A stretch of 64,000 nucleotides of DNA, taken from NCBI RefSeq assembly GCF_003073045.1, contig NC_037594.1, positions 19,226,927 to 19,290,926 on the forward strand. Reading direction: 5' to 3'. This DNA comes from Pomacea canaliculata. Taxonomy: Eukaryota; Mollusca; Gastropoda; Architaenioglossa; Ampullariidae. A program made the position numbers and the translations under genes. This document shows positions 36,270 to 48,429 of the stretch, piece after piece. The notes under the pieces are model-generated. The model searched no databases. It saw only the letters and a list, made by a program, of their open reading frames with translations, and was not told the origin of the DNA. Each line of letters begins with the position of its first letter. The stretch's first letter is position 1.

Positions 36270-37825
36270 TACAGGTGGTCAGTTTAACTTTATTAGACCG
36301 TGTACTATAGACCTCAAAATCATGTCTTCATGTGGTCATTTTTCAGCTCACCAAACCGCGGACTATACGCGATCTGAGTAATGGGGGGAGAGAAAGGAAT
36401 AAATGAGGGAGGAACAATGGCCTCCAAGTCGGTGCTGCGTGGATGTCTAGGCTAGATTTATTTCCTGGGTCGACGATTACCAGGCGCTGCTGTAAGTTTT
36501 GAACAGCTGCTTCAAAGGACATTAAATGGCAAAACTGCTGCAGTTTGTCCACCATCTCGTTCCCACCCCCTTCACCACCCTGGCACGCCGGCAGCCTGTC
36601 ACTGCGCAGGCCTCGTCCCTCCACAGCATGCTGGGATACGGGGATGATCACCATCATGCATGGTAACAGCTCGTGCTTCTCAGAGCAAAAAAACTATAAA
36701 AACATAAATTTTAAAAAATGTATATTTAAAAGAGATGATGCATATTTCGATCGATCACGTGTGCATAACCAAAAGAAAACCAGCAAAGAAAAGGGAGGAG
36801 ATGTAAATGAAGAAAGAAGGGAAGGGTATCATGATAAAAGGTCGATGAAAGGACGAAGTGAAATAGAATATGAGAGAATTTTATTGGGTTTTGATGGGAG
36901 GGGGAGGTGGTGAGGATGGAGGAAGAAAGCGAAAAATTGAAGGTGTGCATCTAAGGCTGGATCGGAATTTTTCCACGTTGAACAATTCGATTGGTAGTCT
37001 CCAACAGCCCCAGGTTTGAACCCGCGGCGACGTGTTTAGTTAGCTTTGCGGATGCGGGTGAGAAGGGACCAGCGGCGTCGTAGTGATGCTACCGGCCTGC
37101 CGTGCCGGCCATGGCAGTTTCGCTACACTCCGCAGCAGTGTCCCCCACTCTTGTCACCGACACACGCGCACTTGTCTCCTGACACCCAACTTGCAACATG
37201 TGTTGTCCCTCCGCCACTATTGGGGACTCACTCATGTGCACAGCAACACTCGCAGCCACTGCTACAGGCCGCCAGACCTGCGAACTATCAAAGCACGAGA
37301 CAATCTTTTTTCTCCTGCACTTCAAACTTTCACCTTTTGACGGAATTCCAGCTTCAGGCGCAGCAATCTGCAGCAAAGACTTTTAACGGAATTTTTAGGA
37401 GAGACAGAGAGTTTAAAAGTCTTGTAATAAGGAGATGTTCCTTATCGATGGCATGGAAAGAGAGAGTGGACAGGACTGGCGGAAAAAAAAACGGATGCGA
37501 TTTGTCGATCGTATGTGCGAACCATTTCCGGTTCTGGAAGGTTTTGTTTCTTAGAACTACTTGTTTAGACTTGTCTCAAACTTCATATTTACTTCACCAG
37601 TTTAGTTGGCATGACCGGAGCAAGCAAGGTTTAAAAATGACATAACAATGGATTATGATCGTTTTCGAATCATCAGTTGCACAGTTAGCCATGACTAGAA
37701 ATTTTAAACCATCAAGCTGTTATTCAATGCATTCAGAGAAGAAAAAGAAAGAAAAAAAATCCGAATGGAACTGGTCATTCTTTTGGTTTCGTCATGGTGA
37801 ACAGCATTCGAAACAACTTCAGCAG
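36270..37825. other. Intergenic, no gene recognised
   Basis: Open frames at 36343-36657 (-) and 37046-37645 (+) are open on overlapping strands and unrecognised. A tRNA-like GGTTTGAACCC at about 37012 may be another SINE remnant. Confidence 0.35.
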
Positions 37826-37829
37826 ATGA

Positions 37830-39860
37830 AGCACAGCTTTCAGACGAGCTCTCACAGCATTCCATTCGTCTCCGACTGTAGACTGCACATCACACGATAC
37901 AAGACTGCACGCCATCCCGAAACTACACAAACATTTACCTTCCTATTACTCAGGTAAGTTTCAAAAAATACTTTAATACTTTTAACAAAACTCAGATGTA
38001 TTTATTAGAAAGTAAAGTTTACTTTTCATTTTGCTTTAATTTTCCTGTACTGCAAGACCACCATAAGATGTTAGAATGGGCAGTTAGTTCATTTCTTGTT
38101 GCTTCTTTGAGGAGCATAGGGCCGCAGAATGGGCTGTAGTTTCTTCAAACCATTTTCATTGAACTGTTTCGTCCCATGTAGCAGCTTTTCACGTTTTGCT
38201 AATTCTTCTCTTATAGTCCTGAAAAATCTGCTACACTTTTTAAACTTTAGTCCATATTTGATCCACAGCATGACTAGGGTAGTTTTTTACTTCTTCAAAC
38301 TCTTCGTACATGAGTGTGTGAGAAGGATTGAAAGAGAGAGAGAGAGAAAGACATGGAGCTAGTGAAAATGTGTGTGCGCGCGCGTGTGTGTATGCGCGCG
38401 CGCGTTCGTGGGTGTTTTATTAGTCCCTTGTTACCTTTGTGAAGATCGTGCTTCACTGTTGCCCCAGTTACTCCGCGGTGCTCTTCAGATACAAGTGCTT
38501 TGAGTAAGCATATAACGGGGATATCGCAATAACGTTTAAATCCAAATATTTCCTATTTTGACCATTTCAATTTGTTGCCCAATGGAAAGATGTGCACTCA
38601 CCCTTGTCTATTTGGATAAGAAATTACTTATTTGATGTTTTTCCAAGCACTGCAGAAATAAGATTTATTGTCTCGCTCTTTTTTTTTAATTTATGCGTCT
38701 CCCCCTCTGTGTTTCCTCTTGTTTGTAAAGAGAAGGTGCTGCTGCCTGTGTTTTTGAAGTAAGAAAAAGAAAGTAATGTGTACTGATTTTTTTAATTTAA
38801 GAGAAGTGCAGTCACTCTTACAGAGAAATTCTCAAAAAGAATACCACCAAGTCTATGTCAGATATTGATCCAAAGCAGTTCAAATATACTAGAAGATATC
38901 TTTTTGACAATCTAAAGCTTTTCAAGCCACTCACGCCACCTCGCCGGTAAGTGTATTTTCTCTTTCTCTCTCTCTCCCCTCCCTCCCCGCGCGCGTCCGT
39001 GCGCGCTCACAAATGCGACAAGGCCAACTCTCAAAACGAGGCTGGCAAAAAAAAAAAAGTACCGCCATCCCGTCTTTAGTAAGAACATAGGACCGTGACG
39101 CTACGTCTGGTTGGTTGGCTGGTTGGCTGGTTTATAAAGCAGAAAAATGCTTCAACCTTAAGATTTTTTCTCACTATTGGAGAGGGGAAAAGAAGTGAAT
39201 AACGGGGATGAATATTTAGAGAACATTCCTGACGGCCATCCATATAAACAGGTGTCACAAAAAGTTGTATCGCGAGACGAGAGTCGAACCCTGACTGCAG
39301 TGATGATTATCGTTTTATTTTACGCCATCAGACCACCCACTCCAGATCGGGGTTACCATACAACTTTTTTGTGTCCATCTTTTCTTTAGCTGAAGACAAA
39401 TCTCGATGCAGCCTGTTCTAAGACTGAACGATGTGTTTCTAAGCCTCTCTTAAGTGTCACATACCCATTCCTTCTCCGTCATTTTCCCCAAATGTCTTGC
39501 TTTCTTAAATCTTTTTCTAACGACCATCCTACATTTCTAAATGTCAATCCGTACATAACTATTTCGTCCTGTATTTTTTCCTTCTCTCGCTTTTTTGGAA
39601 TTATACTTCCATTTCATTTAACCTTCTCTCTTCTTTCAAAACAGTTAAGGCTCCGTACTGCTGTGACTTGCGCGCTTGAGTTTAGTTCCAAGAAGAAGAT
39701 CGCTGGTACAAAGCTCATTAGGGTCTGCCACTGGTACTCTCTCTCTCCTCTTCCCCCCAGCAACGAATACCTGAAGATAAAAAGCAAAGAAAAGAGCGAT
39801 TTTGCTCCACCTATTGTAACCCATCTTCTACACGCAGCTAATCATCAACAGTTCCATTAA
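37830..39860 (+). CDS. Candidate three-exon gene of unknown function (3' part)
   Basis: Three plus-strand blocks agree in phase. The first is open from about 37830 and ends TCA G|GTAAGT at 37953. The second runs 38802-38946 (acceptor TTTAATTTAAG, donor CG|GTAAGT). The third runs 39761-39860 (acceptor CCTCTTCCCCCCAG) and ends at TAA. Phases 1 and 2 carry through without a stop. The peptide is basic and Tyr/Lys/Pro-rich: HKHLPSYYSE, CSHSYREILKKNTTKSMSD, RRYLFDNLKLFKPLTPPRR, then DFAPPIVTHLL and a His/Gln-rich end. No domain or membrane segment is seen. The start codon and 5' exons are not located. Two canonical donors and two pyrimidine-preceded acceptors in compatible phase make it more than chance. 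Confidence 0.42.
39109..39365 (-). mobile_element. tRNA-derived SINE, family 2, second copy
   Basis: The minus strand has GGTGGTCTGATGG (A-box-like), then CAGGGTTCGACTCTCGTCTC (B box) and a body like that of the element at 26700-26900. Its 3' end is a tandem of GGTTGGCT units (plus strand about 39108-39133). It lies in the second intron of the candidate gene 37830-39860. Confidence 0.5.
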
Positions 39861-40039
39861 ATATATTTTACCTATAAGACTTCCATATTTTTTGGCTTCT
39901 TAATGCACTTTCTCATAAAAATGTCATTTAAACACAGAAAATTGAATGTTTCTTCAAGCTCTTCCTTCTTTATCCGCCATTCGCCTCCATAAACGTCCCA
40001 TTCTTGCCCAGCTCCGGTCCTACCACTGCGTCTTCGTGG

Positions 40040-40256
40040 TCCTGTCAACTATTAAACACCCTTCTCCGTCTCCTTCTCCTCTTGTCTGCCACCCTCAGCG
40101 CCGTATCTCCTGTCCGCCGTGGGCGACTGCAGCCTGTTGCACGTGTCACTTTAATCGATCAGCAGTCGCAGCTGTCGTCGGCAAGATGGCAGGCCACCAG
40201 CACCAAACACACGTCACGTTCCTTTGTGGCGCTATAAACTGTCTGCGCATGCGCAC
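40040..40256. promoter_or_regulatory. Promoter-like island with NRF1 palindrome
   Basis: TGCGCATGCGCA (40244-40255) is a full NRF1 palindrome. CAAGATGGCAGG (about 40183) resembles the YY1 site, and the segment is GC-richer than its surroundings. No coding exon could be tied to it in either direction. It may be an orphan promoter or serve a gene whose exons I did not recognise. Confidence 0.4.
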
Positions 40257-40259
40257 TTA

Positions 40260-43190
40260 ATTAAACTGCAGGAGTACAGTTTTTGCATAGACCTGTAAGC
40301 CTCTAGGGAATTTTCCTTTTTTTAATGTCGCTTGATAATTGTTCTTACACTATACACCTAAACTGCTGTCAATATCATCCCGATGCACGTTCATCTGAGA
40401 AATAAGCTTTTTCGGTTGTGTAGTTATTTCAACCTATCAGTTACCGATTTTAATTTATTTGTTAAATTAGTCTCTCAGAATGTAACTGGTGTTTTACTGC
40501 TTTCTCTTTATCTCAATTTTCCGTTCTAATCAGGTTATGCTATCTTTTCCCTTCTCCCCTCATAGTGCGAAATACCTCTAGGTAAAAAGTCTTTTACTGC
40601 CAAACCATCCGTTATCATACTAACGACATGAAATAAAACATCTGTTAATATGTGTGTATAATGGGGGGAAAATCTCCAACCAGCAGTGTGATTTGTTCTC
40701 ATGTCTTTTCGGTCTTCTTAGTGAGGACTTCACCATTATCATACCATTTTCTTGGTGGTATAGTGCAGTATTATCATCTGGCTAGCGTCAAAGACTGGCA
40801 GCTGTGTTTATGTTTTAGTTCTGTATCTTTTCACCACCCCGACTAGACACACACACATACACGCACACATAATAATAAATAAGAATTTATTTATTATTTA
40901 ATATTATCTATTTACACACGCACACAATATATATATATAGGTAGATGTATGTGTGTGCATATGTTTTTAATATACTTATAAAGACCTTAACCAGGTGCCT
41001 ATACTATATATTCTTATAGAGTATCTGACATTATGAAGTTTCAAACAGGGTAGCAATGTTGGTGTGGGTGGGGGAGGAGGAGGAGACACACAGTTATGAC
41101 CTCAGAAGTAGGATGAAGCAGACAGGTCTGTCTACCCGTGATGCAGACTCGGGAGGTTGCCTGAAGGTTATGGTTGGCTAGAGCACACCGGTGCGGGTGA
41201 GGAGTTGGGGAGGCGCTGATTGCAACAGCTGGTATCAGGCTGAGACAATACTTCCCCACCGTTGGTCTGATCGCAGCTGACGCTAATGGCTACTGCAGCC
41301 GTTGCTCCTAGGAATCCATTGTTGCCTGCGACATCCTACACTGTTCGCATCGGTGCGTGACAGCCCCGGTGGACGTTGCTGCTGTTGGTGACAATGGCAG
41401 TGGTGTGGTCGTTGCAGCACCTGCTGACACGGGTGCAGTGACAGCTTCATGTCGGGTATGCAGGCTATCTGAAGGCCGATTTGTCAATAAGCGACTGCGG
41501 TCACTGTACCCTTCTCTATCACATCGGCAATAAGCGCAGAGACTTGACAGCTTGTTGTGCTCAATATTAACTACAGTTTGTCTGCTAGCAACTCATGCGG
41601 AACGTGGAGCTTCAGTAGTATTGTCACGGGATGCTGGACTTGCAACAGGTGATGGTATACCATGCGGTGTGATATCAGGGCCTGTGCCGATTCAGATGTA
41701 CTAAACTAAGTTTAAAATAAGTGTCTGTTTAATAACGTATTGACGATCACCTTACACTGTCTATTAAAAAAAAAACACTCTTTTTGAAACAGGAGCTCTT
41801 ACTTCCTGAATTCAAAAAACTAACCCTGAAGTTGGAAGTCTGACTTTTTATGGTTCTCATATACGGAGCAGAGATGAACAAGTGTTGGAAGCTTGTTCCT
41901 GTGTCTGCCAGAACAGTGTTTTATATCACCATAACACTTGGATGCTCTCTCTCTCTCTCAGTTATAACCTTCGTGGAACTCCATTAAGAAAAGGACCACC
42001 TGTTTACATTGCTGGATGCATTGTCACAGAGTTAATCCCGAAGAGGAAAAATTAGTCTAACAACCATGTCCCTAACAGTTTATATGTAACAAAAAAAAAA
42101 GTGGATAGCCTGGAGGAGACACTGATACCCCCGTGCCACACATGTGCATGCATGCACACATATGCGCTCGCTTTACATACGCACACTACCTATAACAGAT
42201 TACACATCTGCCTGCAAAAAGCACATTTCATATCCTCATAACACAAACTAAGACACAAAAATACTGTGCGCCTACGAACTACCACCTTCATTCAGACAGA
42301 GGGCTACAACAGCGAATGACACAGAGAGAGAGACAGAACCTAGGATGAGAGGTAATAAAGAGACAGATATTGAAAAATGAAGAGAGAAGAGTGTGTTTAT
42401 TGCTTTATTTACATTTGCACGTGCGTCTATAAAGAATTCAGCTTCACAGAAACTGGGCGATGCGGCTAGCCCTATTAATGACACCAGATGTCACAATGGC
42501 CCCCGTAGGGAGGGCAGGGGCGGGAGGACGCTTTACGCTGCATCCTCTCTCGCCCTCCACGGTCGCCACAGTGTCACGTGCGTGGCTCGGGGGAAGGCCC
42601 CCACGGCGAGTTGTCTGCCCATGCATGTCGCCAAGTTAAACACCCTGATCATTATGTCATACCCGCTCTGTAATAGAGCAGCATTAGAAACAGTTTACGC
42701 TCCCTGCTCCTCTGTCGTTACAGTGTAATGTCCTACTCTCAATTTCTCTCTCTCTCTCTGCAACTTTTTAGTAAATGCCAGTTTTTTGTCTGCGTTTATT
42801 TAGCAGCATGCCTGGGCTAGGTTTAAGACCCCTCCCTACCCCCAGCACCCTTGATTATTCAGATGGATCGTTCCCCTCCTGAACTACCTTAGTACTGCTC
42901 TTTCTTTCTGCATTTAGAATTTAGGGACACAAGAATGTGTTAGCAACAAAGATCGATTGTATGCTACGCAATAAAAAGAGAATTGATTATTTTTTTCCTG
43001 TCCTTCGTTCGTGTGTACTTTTATTTTAAACTTTCTTTCGAACCTATTCATGCAATGTGACGCGACGAACTGGAGTACAGTGCTGCGCCATGTCGCGTGG
43101 TCGAACGCTCAAACTTTCACGTAGCTATTTATTGCATGCACGTGCATGCAGAAACCGAGGTGAGCTGTGTACTATAACTGTAAGCGGGCG
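40260..43190. other. Intergenic or intronic, no exon recognised
   Basis: Contains CA/TA microsatellites (about 40850-40940) and a Gly/Val/Ala-biased stretch at 41040-41710 with no stable frame. No conserved domain was seen on either strand. Confidence 0.35.
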
Positions 43191-43199
43191 GACATAAGC

Positions 43200-43281
43200 G
43201 GGGTGAACGGTGCGTCGACTGCACTTCCGGCCGGACAGCCACGTGCAAGTGAAGCTGGCGAAACCTCTCTCACCTGTTCAG
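43200..43281 (+). promoter_or_regulatory. ETS-type promoter with probable non-coding first exon
   Basis: ACTTCCGG (43223-43230) and CACGTG (about 43241) precede a leader ending CTGTTCAG|GTAGGT at 43281/43282. This looks like a plus-strand 5' UTR exon. Its coding exons were not found in the window. Confidence 0.4.
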
Positions 43282-43289
43282 GTAGGTCA

Positions 43290-44420
43290 CGCACAAACGT
43301 ACGTAGGGTATGATTATTGTTGTTGCTGCTGCAGCTGCTGGTTTTGTTTTCCTCCCGTGTTCTACCATATGTGTTGCAAAAGGTAATGACTCTCGACGGC
43401 CTCTATCTCTTGTGTATGTTGACGCGTCCGACATGCTAGCTGCTGCACTCGCGTCCCCGGTGAGGACCACGTGAACAAACGCGTCACCTGCTGGCGCGCG
43501 GCTTTAGCTATAGTCTGCAACCAGGTGGGTTTAGGCTCGTCAGGACCCAAACTCGAGTTGCAGTCGACACATGGAGAGGGTCGTACATAGTTTAGGCAAT
43601 AATATTTAAATCGTACACGATTTCTTTCCCCAGCTGAATAATCCAGGGACTGGGGTTTGTCTACGACGTTCGTTCTCAACATTGTCGTTTTGCGCTTTAT
43701 TGTGCTCTTTTGTTCATTAGCGTGTGTTTTCTGTATTTGGACATTGTATATCTTGTCTTGGGCTTTTAGTGGTACAACCAAATCATCGGTGTCGAGTAGA
43801 TATGTGCTTATACATTCTCAATAAACATCAAACGTACACGTCGAAAAACTCTTCACTTCGTCGTGTGTAAACTGAAATACTTGATGGTAATATATGATTC
43901 TCATATTTCTCTAGCACACACTCGTCAAAAGTTCCGTGAATTGTCGATTCTGAAATAACAAAGCTTCTGCGAGCTTGTAACTTAATTGTACTTTAAACTG
44001 AAAATCATCTTACATATTACCTAGTATATTTAACAATGAACCAGCCTCCTTGGACTATGTGTTCAATTCTGGACTGTGTGTGTGTGCGCGCGTGCGCGTG
44101 CTCATTATAAGTTATTTAAGGTAAGTTAGGCTACTCGCGACATACATTAATCACATTACTAGATCTCAACATTATGCTGTTTTCGAGTGAATAGCAGCCA
44201 GTACTTTAACGTATGCATAGGCAACCATATTTGATACTAAAAATGTTTTCCCGGATGCATTGTCTCATACATTTAAAAAAAAAACACTTTTCATGTCAGT
44301 ATTCCGTTCGAGTCAATTAGTTTTTAAAATCACAATGGGACAATTGTTTGAAATGTGAAGCTGCTTGACAAAGCCGTATTATAAGATGTCTTGGTCAGAT
44401 TTTACAAAGGAAATTTAGGA
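43290..44420. other. No gene recognised
   Basis: AT-rich sequence with a short GT/GC tract near 44078-44100. The minus-strand open frame 43362-43781 is unrecognised. Confidence 0.3.
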
Positions 44421-44464
44421 GAAATACATCCACAAACTGCATGACACAAGTTCTTTGTTGCATG

Positions 44465-44655
44465 TCTATGATGTTCGGTAACCTCCACCTACAAGCGAGT
44501 CGAGGTATAAAATTGGCTTCCCGGATAGGAATGAGTTCCTGTTACTCTTCAATGAAAAGGGGGGCTGTAAAGAGATGCTGCAATATGAACAGGGCTCTGG
44601 TATCAGGACCTTCAAGGCCGACAAGGATGACAACAAGAGGCCCAGTGAAGTGAGA
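44465..44655 (+). other. Unrecognised open segment, possibly a decayed exon
   Basis: About 60 codons are open with no ATG near the start: GFPDRNEFLLLFNEKGGC, then EQGSGIRTFKADKDDNKRP, ending in TGA at about 44655. The charge pattern looks protein-like, but no family, acceptor or promoter could be assigned. Stops follow in all frames, apart from an open frame at 44776-45105. Confidence 0.2.
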
Positions 44656-45119
44656 AGTTACTTTGCCTGAAGGTCAGGAACTACCTCAGAAAATTGAGAC
44701 CCAGTGCCAGTCGAGTTATGGAGAAGGCTGTCTGGGTGTGGCTATGCCCCTTAATGGTCGTTTACCCTCTGAAAAATGGAAGCTTTTGTCTGGACTTACA
44801 TCAGAATAATAGGAAACGACGACTGCACTCGCCTGAAGGAGAGAGTGTCATCTTTTAGACATCTCATTGGCTGGTGGGCTTACTTAAAATATGTCAGGGT
44901 CACATACTATATATCAACGTTGGAGGGGTTGATGTGGGAGGTGAGAAGGAAGTGTCCTCCGGTCAATCCTGCGAACAGGTGTCACCTCCAGAGAGAAGTG
45001 CCCATGTCCCGAGACCTTGCCATCCTCGATTCAGCGGGGACTAGTGAACTCTTCACCATTACGACACCCGCATCTTGCCCTTTTACGCATCTCACTTTTC
45101 GATAAACTTGTTTTGAATT

Positions 45120-46725
45120 CGACCATTTTTTAAATAATTTGGAGGAGGAACTTTTTCACCTTCTCATTCATTCTGATGCCGTTCGGGGCGCTAACAAGCT
45201 GTACAACCACCTTGCGGCTTCAGCCGGCTGACCTCCCTTTCTTTATTCACACCGCTGCTGGTCCTGCTGCCTGCTTGTAATTAGCCCCCGCTAGATAATA
45301 GCACCTTGTTGCCATGGGAACTGCACAGCTGTTGCCACACACGCCGAATGTGTCACGTCTTTTCATGGTCGAATTTGAAAACAATATTTGGGAGTGATGC
45401 GTTTTCCGCTTATTTGGATAACCGTCGACATGGTGTATTCTCTGATTAAGACTGTTGGTGCGTGTACTTTTCGCGTGTTTTTTTCCTAGAAAAAATATTA
45501 GTTTTAGATCAGCTCCTCTGATTCTACGACCGGTTTTGCTTACTTCATCCTCCATACTCCACTATTTTCTGTGATTGTGCGTTTCCCTCCCTTAACCCCT
45601 TGAGCACGCACGCATGCACACACATATGAACACACATACGTGCATACACACTCCACAAAAACACAAAAAAGCCCCCACCCACCTTTTTTTATACAGTCTA
45701 TAATATTATTACTATCTAGGTGGTTAATTAAAGCTGGATTTGGTTGGGTGAGTTTGTAATAGCTAAGAGTTCGTGCGATGACGGGAGGAGAAATGTGTTG
45801 CTCTTGATCGGGTGCTGCCATTTTGTGACCGTTACAATGGGCATTGACAGAAAAACAAATGCTCCATGTGGTGTTCACAAGATGGCGGTGATCCGTGCAC
45901 TTCAGCTCCTCCATCCAAAGCACTTTGGTGTGCTCACTGTACGTAGCATTCTGGATTTGCCAGTTGGGGAAAGATAAAGAAGGAATAGGAGATGAAGACA
46001 CAAAACTGACTCCGAGAAAAGCGAGGTCCCCAACAACTCACTCCCATTCCATCTCAGCAACCTCCACACACACACACGACCTTTTTACCAAGAACACTCA
46101 CTTCTTACCATGAACAATCGCTTTTTTACGAAGATTATTTCACAATTTGGCTCAAGACAACTGTACAGAGGAGGGCACAGGTTTGGCAGGTTTAGATATG
46201 TTTATTTTCATTTCTCGAAGAAACCGTCACTTCTTTTGTCGATTATTTTTTCATCCTCCTGCCTTTCCTGATACTTTATCTTTACTCCTTACAAAGAATA
46301 GCAAATTTTCATTCTTCGTTTGCCTTTTATTATGATATCCCATTGTTTACTTAGCGAGCTGCTGTCAGACCCTCAGAATATATTAGGCATGGATGGGGTA
46401 TAAGTGGCTTATACATCCGGTATAAACAACAATGATCTATGAGCGATACACAAAACAACAAACCCCAAAGTGATTGCTGAAAGTTGATGAGGTCTGGGCC
46501 GTGACAAAGAGCATCAAAATAATCGTGAGCTACTCAGCTAGGAGGGAGGACATTCAGAGAATTGCTTGCGCTGTGCACGTGCCGGGTGTACAGACTGCGC
46601 CGGGGTAGGGGAGGTCTTCTCGAAATTTCTATGATGTCGTCACCTCTACTATTATATATACTGACAGCAAAAGAAGAGGTGGGCAGGGTGAAGAGGATGA
46701 TAATTAAGCTTATTTAAGTTTTAGG
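45120..46725. other. No gene recognised
   Basis: Open frames at 45247-45555, 45540-46001 (both -) and 45744-45977 (+) overlap one another on opposite strands and show no family signature. Confidence 0.3.
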
Positions 46726-46729
46726 GGGT

Positions 46730-46892
46730 CTAGAATGCCAGACGTTTCCTTTTTAAATGCACTGTATCCATTCTCAAATTCTCTAATGACAGAGCGCTGC
46801 TGACTCTCCTTATATTTTCAAGAATATGATCATGGAAGTGTCTTTGCTGCTCAGTTTCAAGACGACCACACTTCTCTGCCTTTGTTATAATT
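46730..46892 (-). CDS. Candidate terminal exon of an unknown minus-strand gene
   Basis: The acceptor TTATTTCTTGCAG on the minus strand precedes 54 codons in phase 2, ending TAG. The peptide is a charged helix: KAEKCGRLETEQQRHFHDHI, then LENIRRVSSALSLENLRMD and a Lys/Arg-rich end. The hydrophilic heptad-like pattern is unlike translated noise. No upstream exons, promoter or family were identified. Confidence 0.35.
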
Positions 46893-47605
46893 CTGCAAGA
46901 AATAATTGTTAACTCCTGTGTGGAAACTAAAGCATATGATATAATGACATCGTAAATAAGACTAAATTCCAAAAGAATTTGCTGTGAAACCTCTGATTAT
47001 GGAAGAAAAATAAAATTTGAGAAAACAAGAACTGCTTTCATTCATTTATTTGTTTTGTCTGACAACGAAAAATATATATATTAGTGGGAAAGCATTATAA
47101 GCACGTATATATGTTTCTAAAGTACTGTGTGTTGGTTTTGTTTGTTTTTCAAGCACTTTTTGCACTAAATGTACGAAACGAAAGATAATAATATAACCAG
47201 CCAATCACCGTGCACTAATTTTTTTTAATGTGATCTGTTATAAACAGTGTTATAGAAGCATATCAATGAAACATAACATCGATAAAGGTGCAGCACGAAA
47301 TACAAGCAACAGTTGATGTATACGATATATATACGTAGTTAAGCTGCTGCCCATAACATTTATCTTCACTCACCGGCAAGATTGAGTGTTCCACCTGGCC
47401 TTCACCCCATGCACTCCAGACGCGCACCCACCCGTCCTTCAGTCATTTTGTCAGAACCAGATGTTTCATGCCCTTCTGTCACAGACTGCCCTAAACACAC
47501 ACACACGCTCTTCTATTACTTTAACTTTTTTTTTTTTTTTTGTATATTCAACACTGACTTTATCATAAGGGCACTCATTGTACACCCTACCGCAAACATC
47601 CTCCT

Positions 47606-47669
47606 TTTGTGTTTGTGTTTGTTTGTGTGTGTTTGTGTTTGTGTGTGTTTGTGTTTGTGTGTGTGTTTC
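47606..47669. repeat. (GTTTGT)/(GT) minisatellite
   Basis: A mixed tract of GTTTGTGT units. Three overlapping Cys/Val/Leu/Phe-rich open frames are translations of it and are not genes. Confidence 0.85.
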
Positions 47670-47859
47670 TTACATTAAAAATTATGAAAGCGCGTGTTCC
47701 ACGGCTGATATCTCCAAAACGAACTCCGCGCCAAACGGAGAGACAAGGGGATGGGATGGGTTTAGTGGATCGAAACTGGGGTAGGGTTGGGCGGGAAAAG
47801 CAAACGGGTAAGCGTGGCCGTGAGCGCGCCTGCTGGGCCTGATTACTGGAGCCCCGTGT

Positions 47860-47978
47860 CGTCTGCTACAGCTTGTTCCATTCAGTCGTCAAGAACCGTG
47901 CAGGAAGGCGGGGCAAATAAAGACATCAACCTCCCTCGCTGAAGCTCGCGCATTTGACTGCCTCCCGACTGCGAGCAG
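47860..47978 (+). promoter_or_regulatory. Possible non-coding first exon
   Basis: A GC-richer segment ends CTGCGAGCAG|GTAAGT at 47978/47979, a near-perfect donor with no matching upstream acceptor seen. It is read as a plus-strand leader exon, perhaps an alternative to the one at 43281. Coding exons were not found. Confidence 0.3.
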
Positions 47979-48185
47979 GTAAGTGACATCCTCTTCCAGA
48001 CTTTTATCGTCGTTTGGGACTTAGTGTGTGTTGTCATTCTTAGTTTCTTACTATAGTGCTTGTCACACACATCATCCAGCTTTTACTGCTTACTTGTGTG
48101 TGAAGAAGGAAGGACAGAAACCTCGCATTTCCCAGATTATCACGATAAATGTAAGGTGGGTTATACCTGAAATTATTGCTTTGTA

Positions 48186-48211
48186 ATCTAACTTTTTTTT
48201 TCTTTTTCTTT

Positions 48212-48244
<33 letters not shown>

Positions 48245-48420
48245 AAAGAAGTCCTGTGGTGTCAAGTCGTATTCTACTCGGTGTGAGGAGGTTCGTTTGC
48301 TACGAGTCAGCAGTAATAATGACTATAAGCTGACAATGTCAAAAGGCATCGCATGCAGAAATAGAATAATAAGCACGAGACGAAATCTGAACCAGACCGC
48401 CACGGTCGATCTATGGACTT
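48186..48420 (-). mobile_element. tRNA-derived SINE, family 1, second copy
   Basis: The minus strand begins with a tRNA-like part (GGTCTGGTTCAGATTTCGTC) and ends in a long poly(A), seen as poly(T) at about 48186-48243. Head and poly(A) orientation agree, as expected for a retroposed SINE. Confidence 0.6.
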
Positions 48421-48429
48421 CTTTTATTT

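Noticed and set aside
37046..37645. 199-codon plus-strand ORF
   Set aside because: Both strands are open over the same GC-rich part; Gln/Ser/His-biased, no domain recognised.
47578..47842. Val/Cys/Leu-rich ORFs
   Set aside because: Translations of the GTTTGT minisatellite at 47606-47669.
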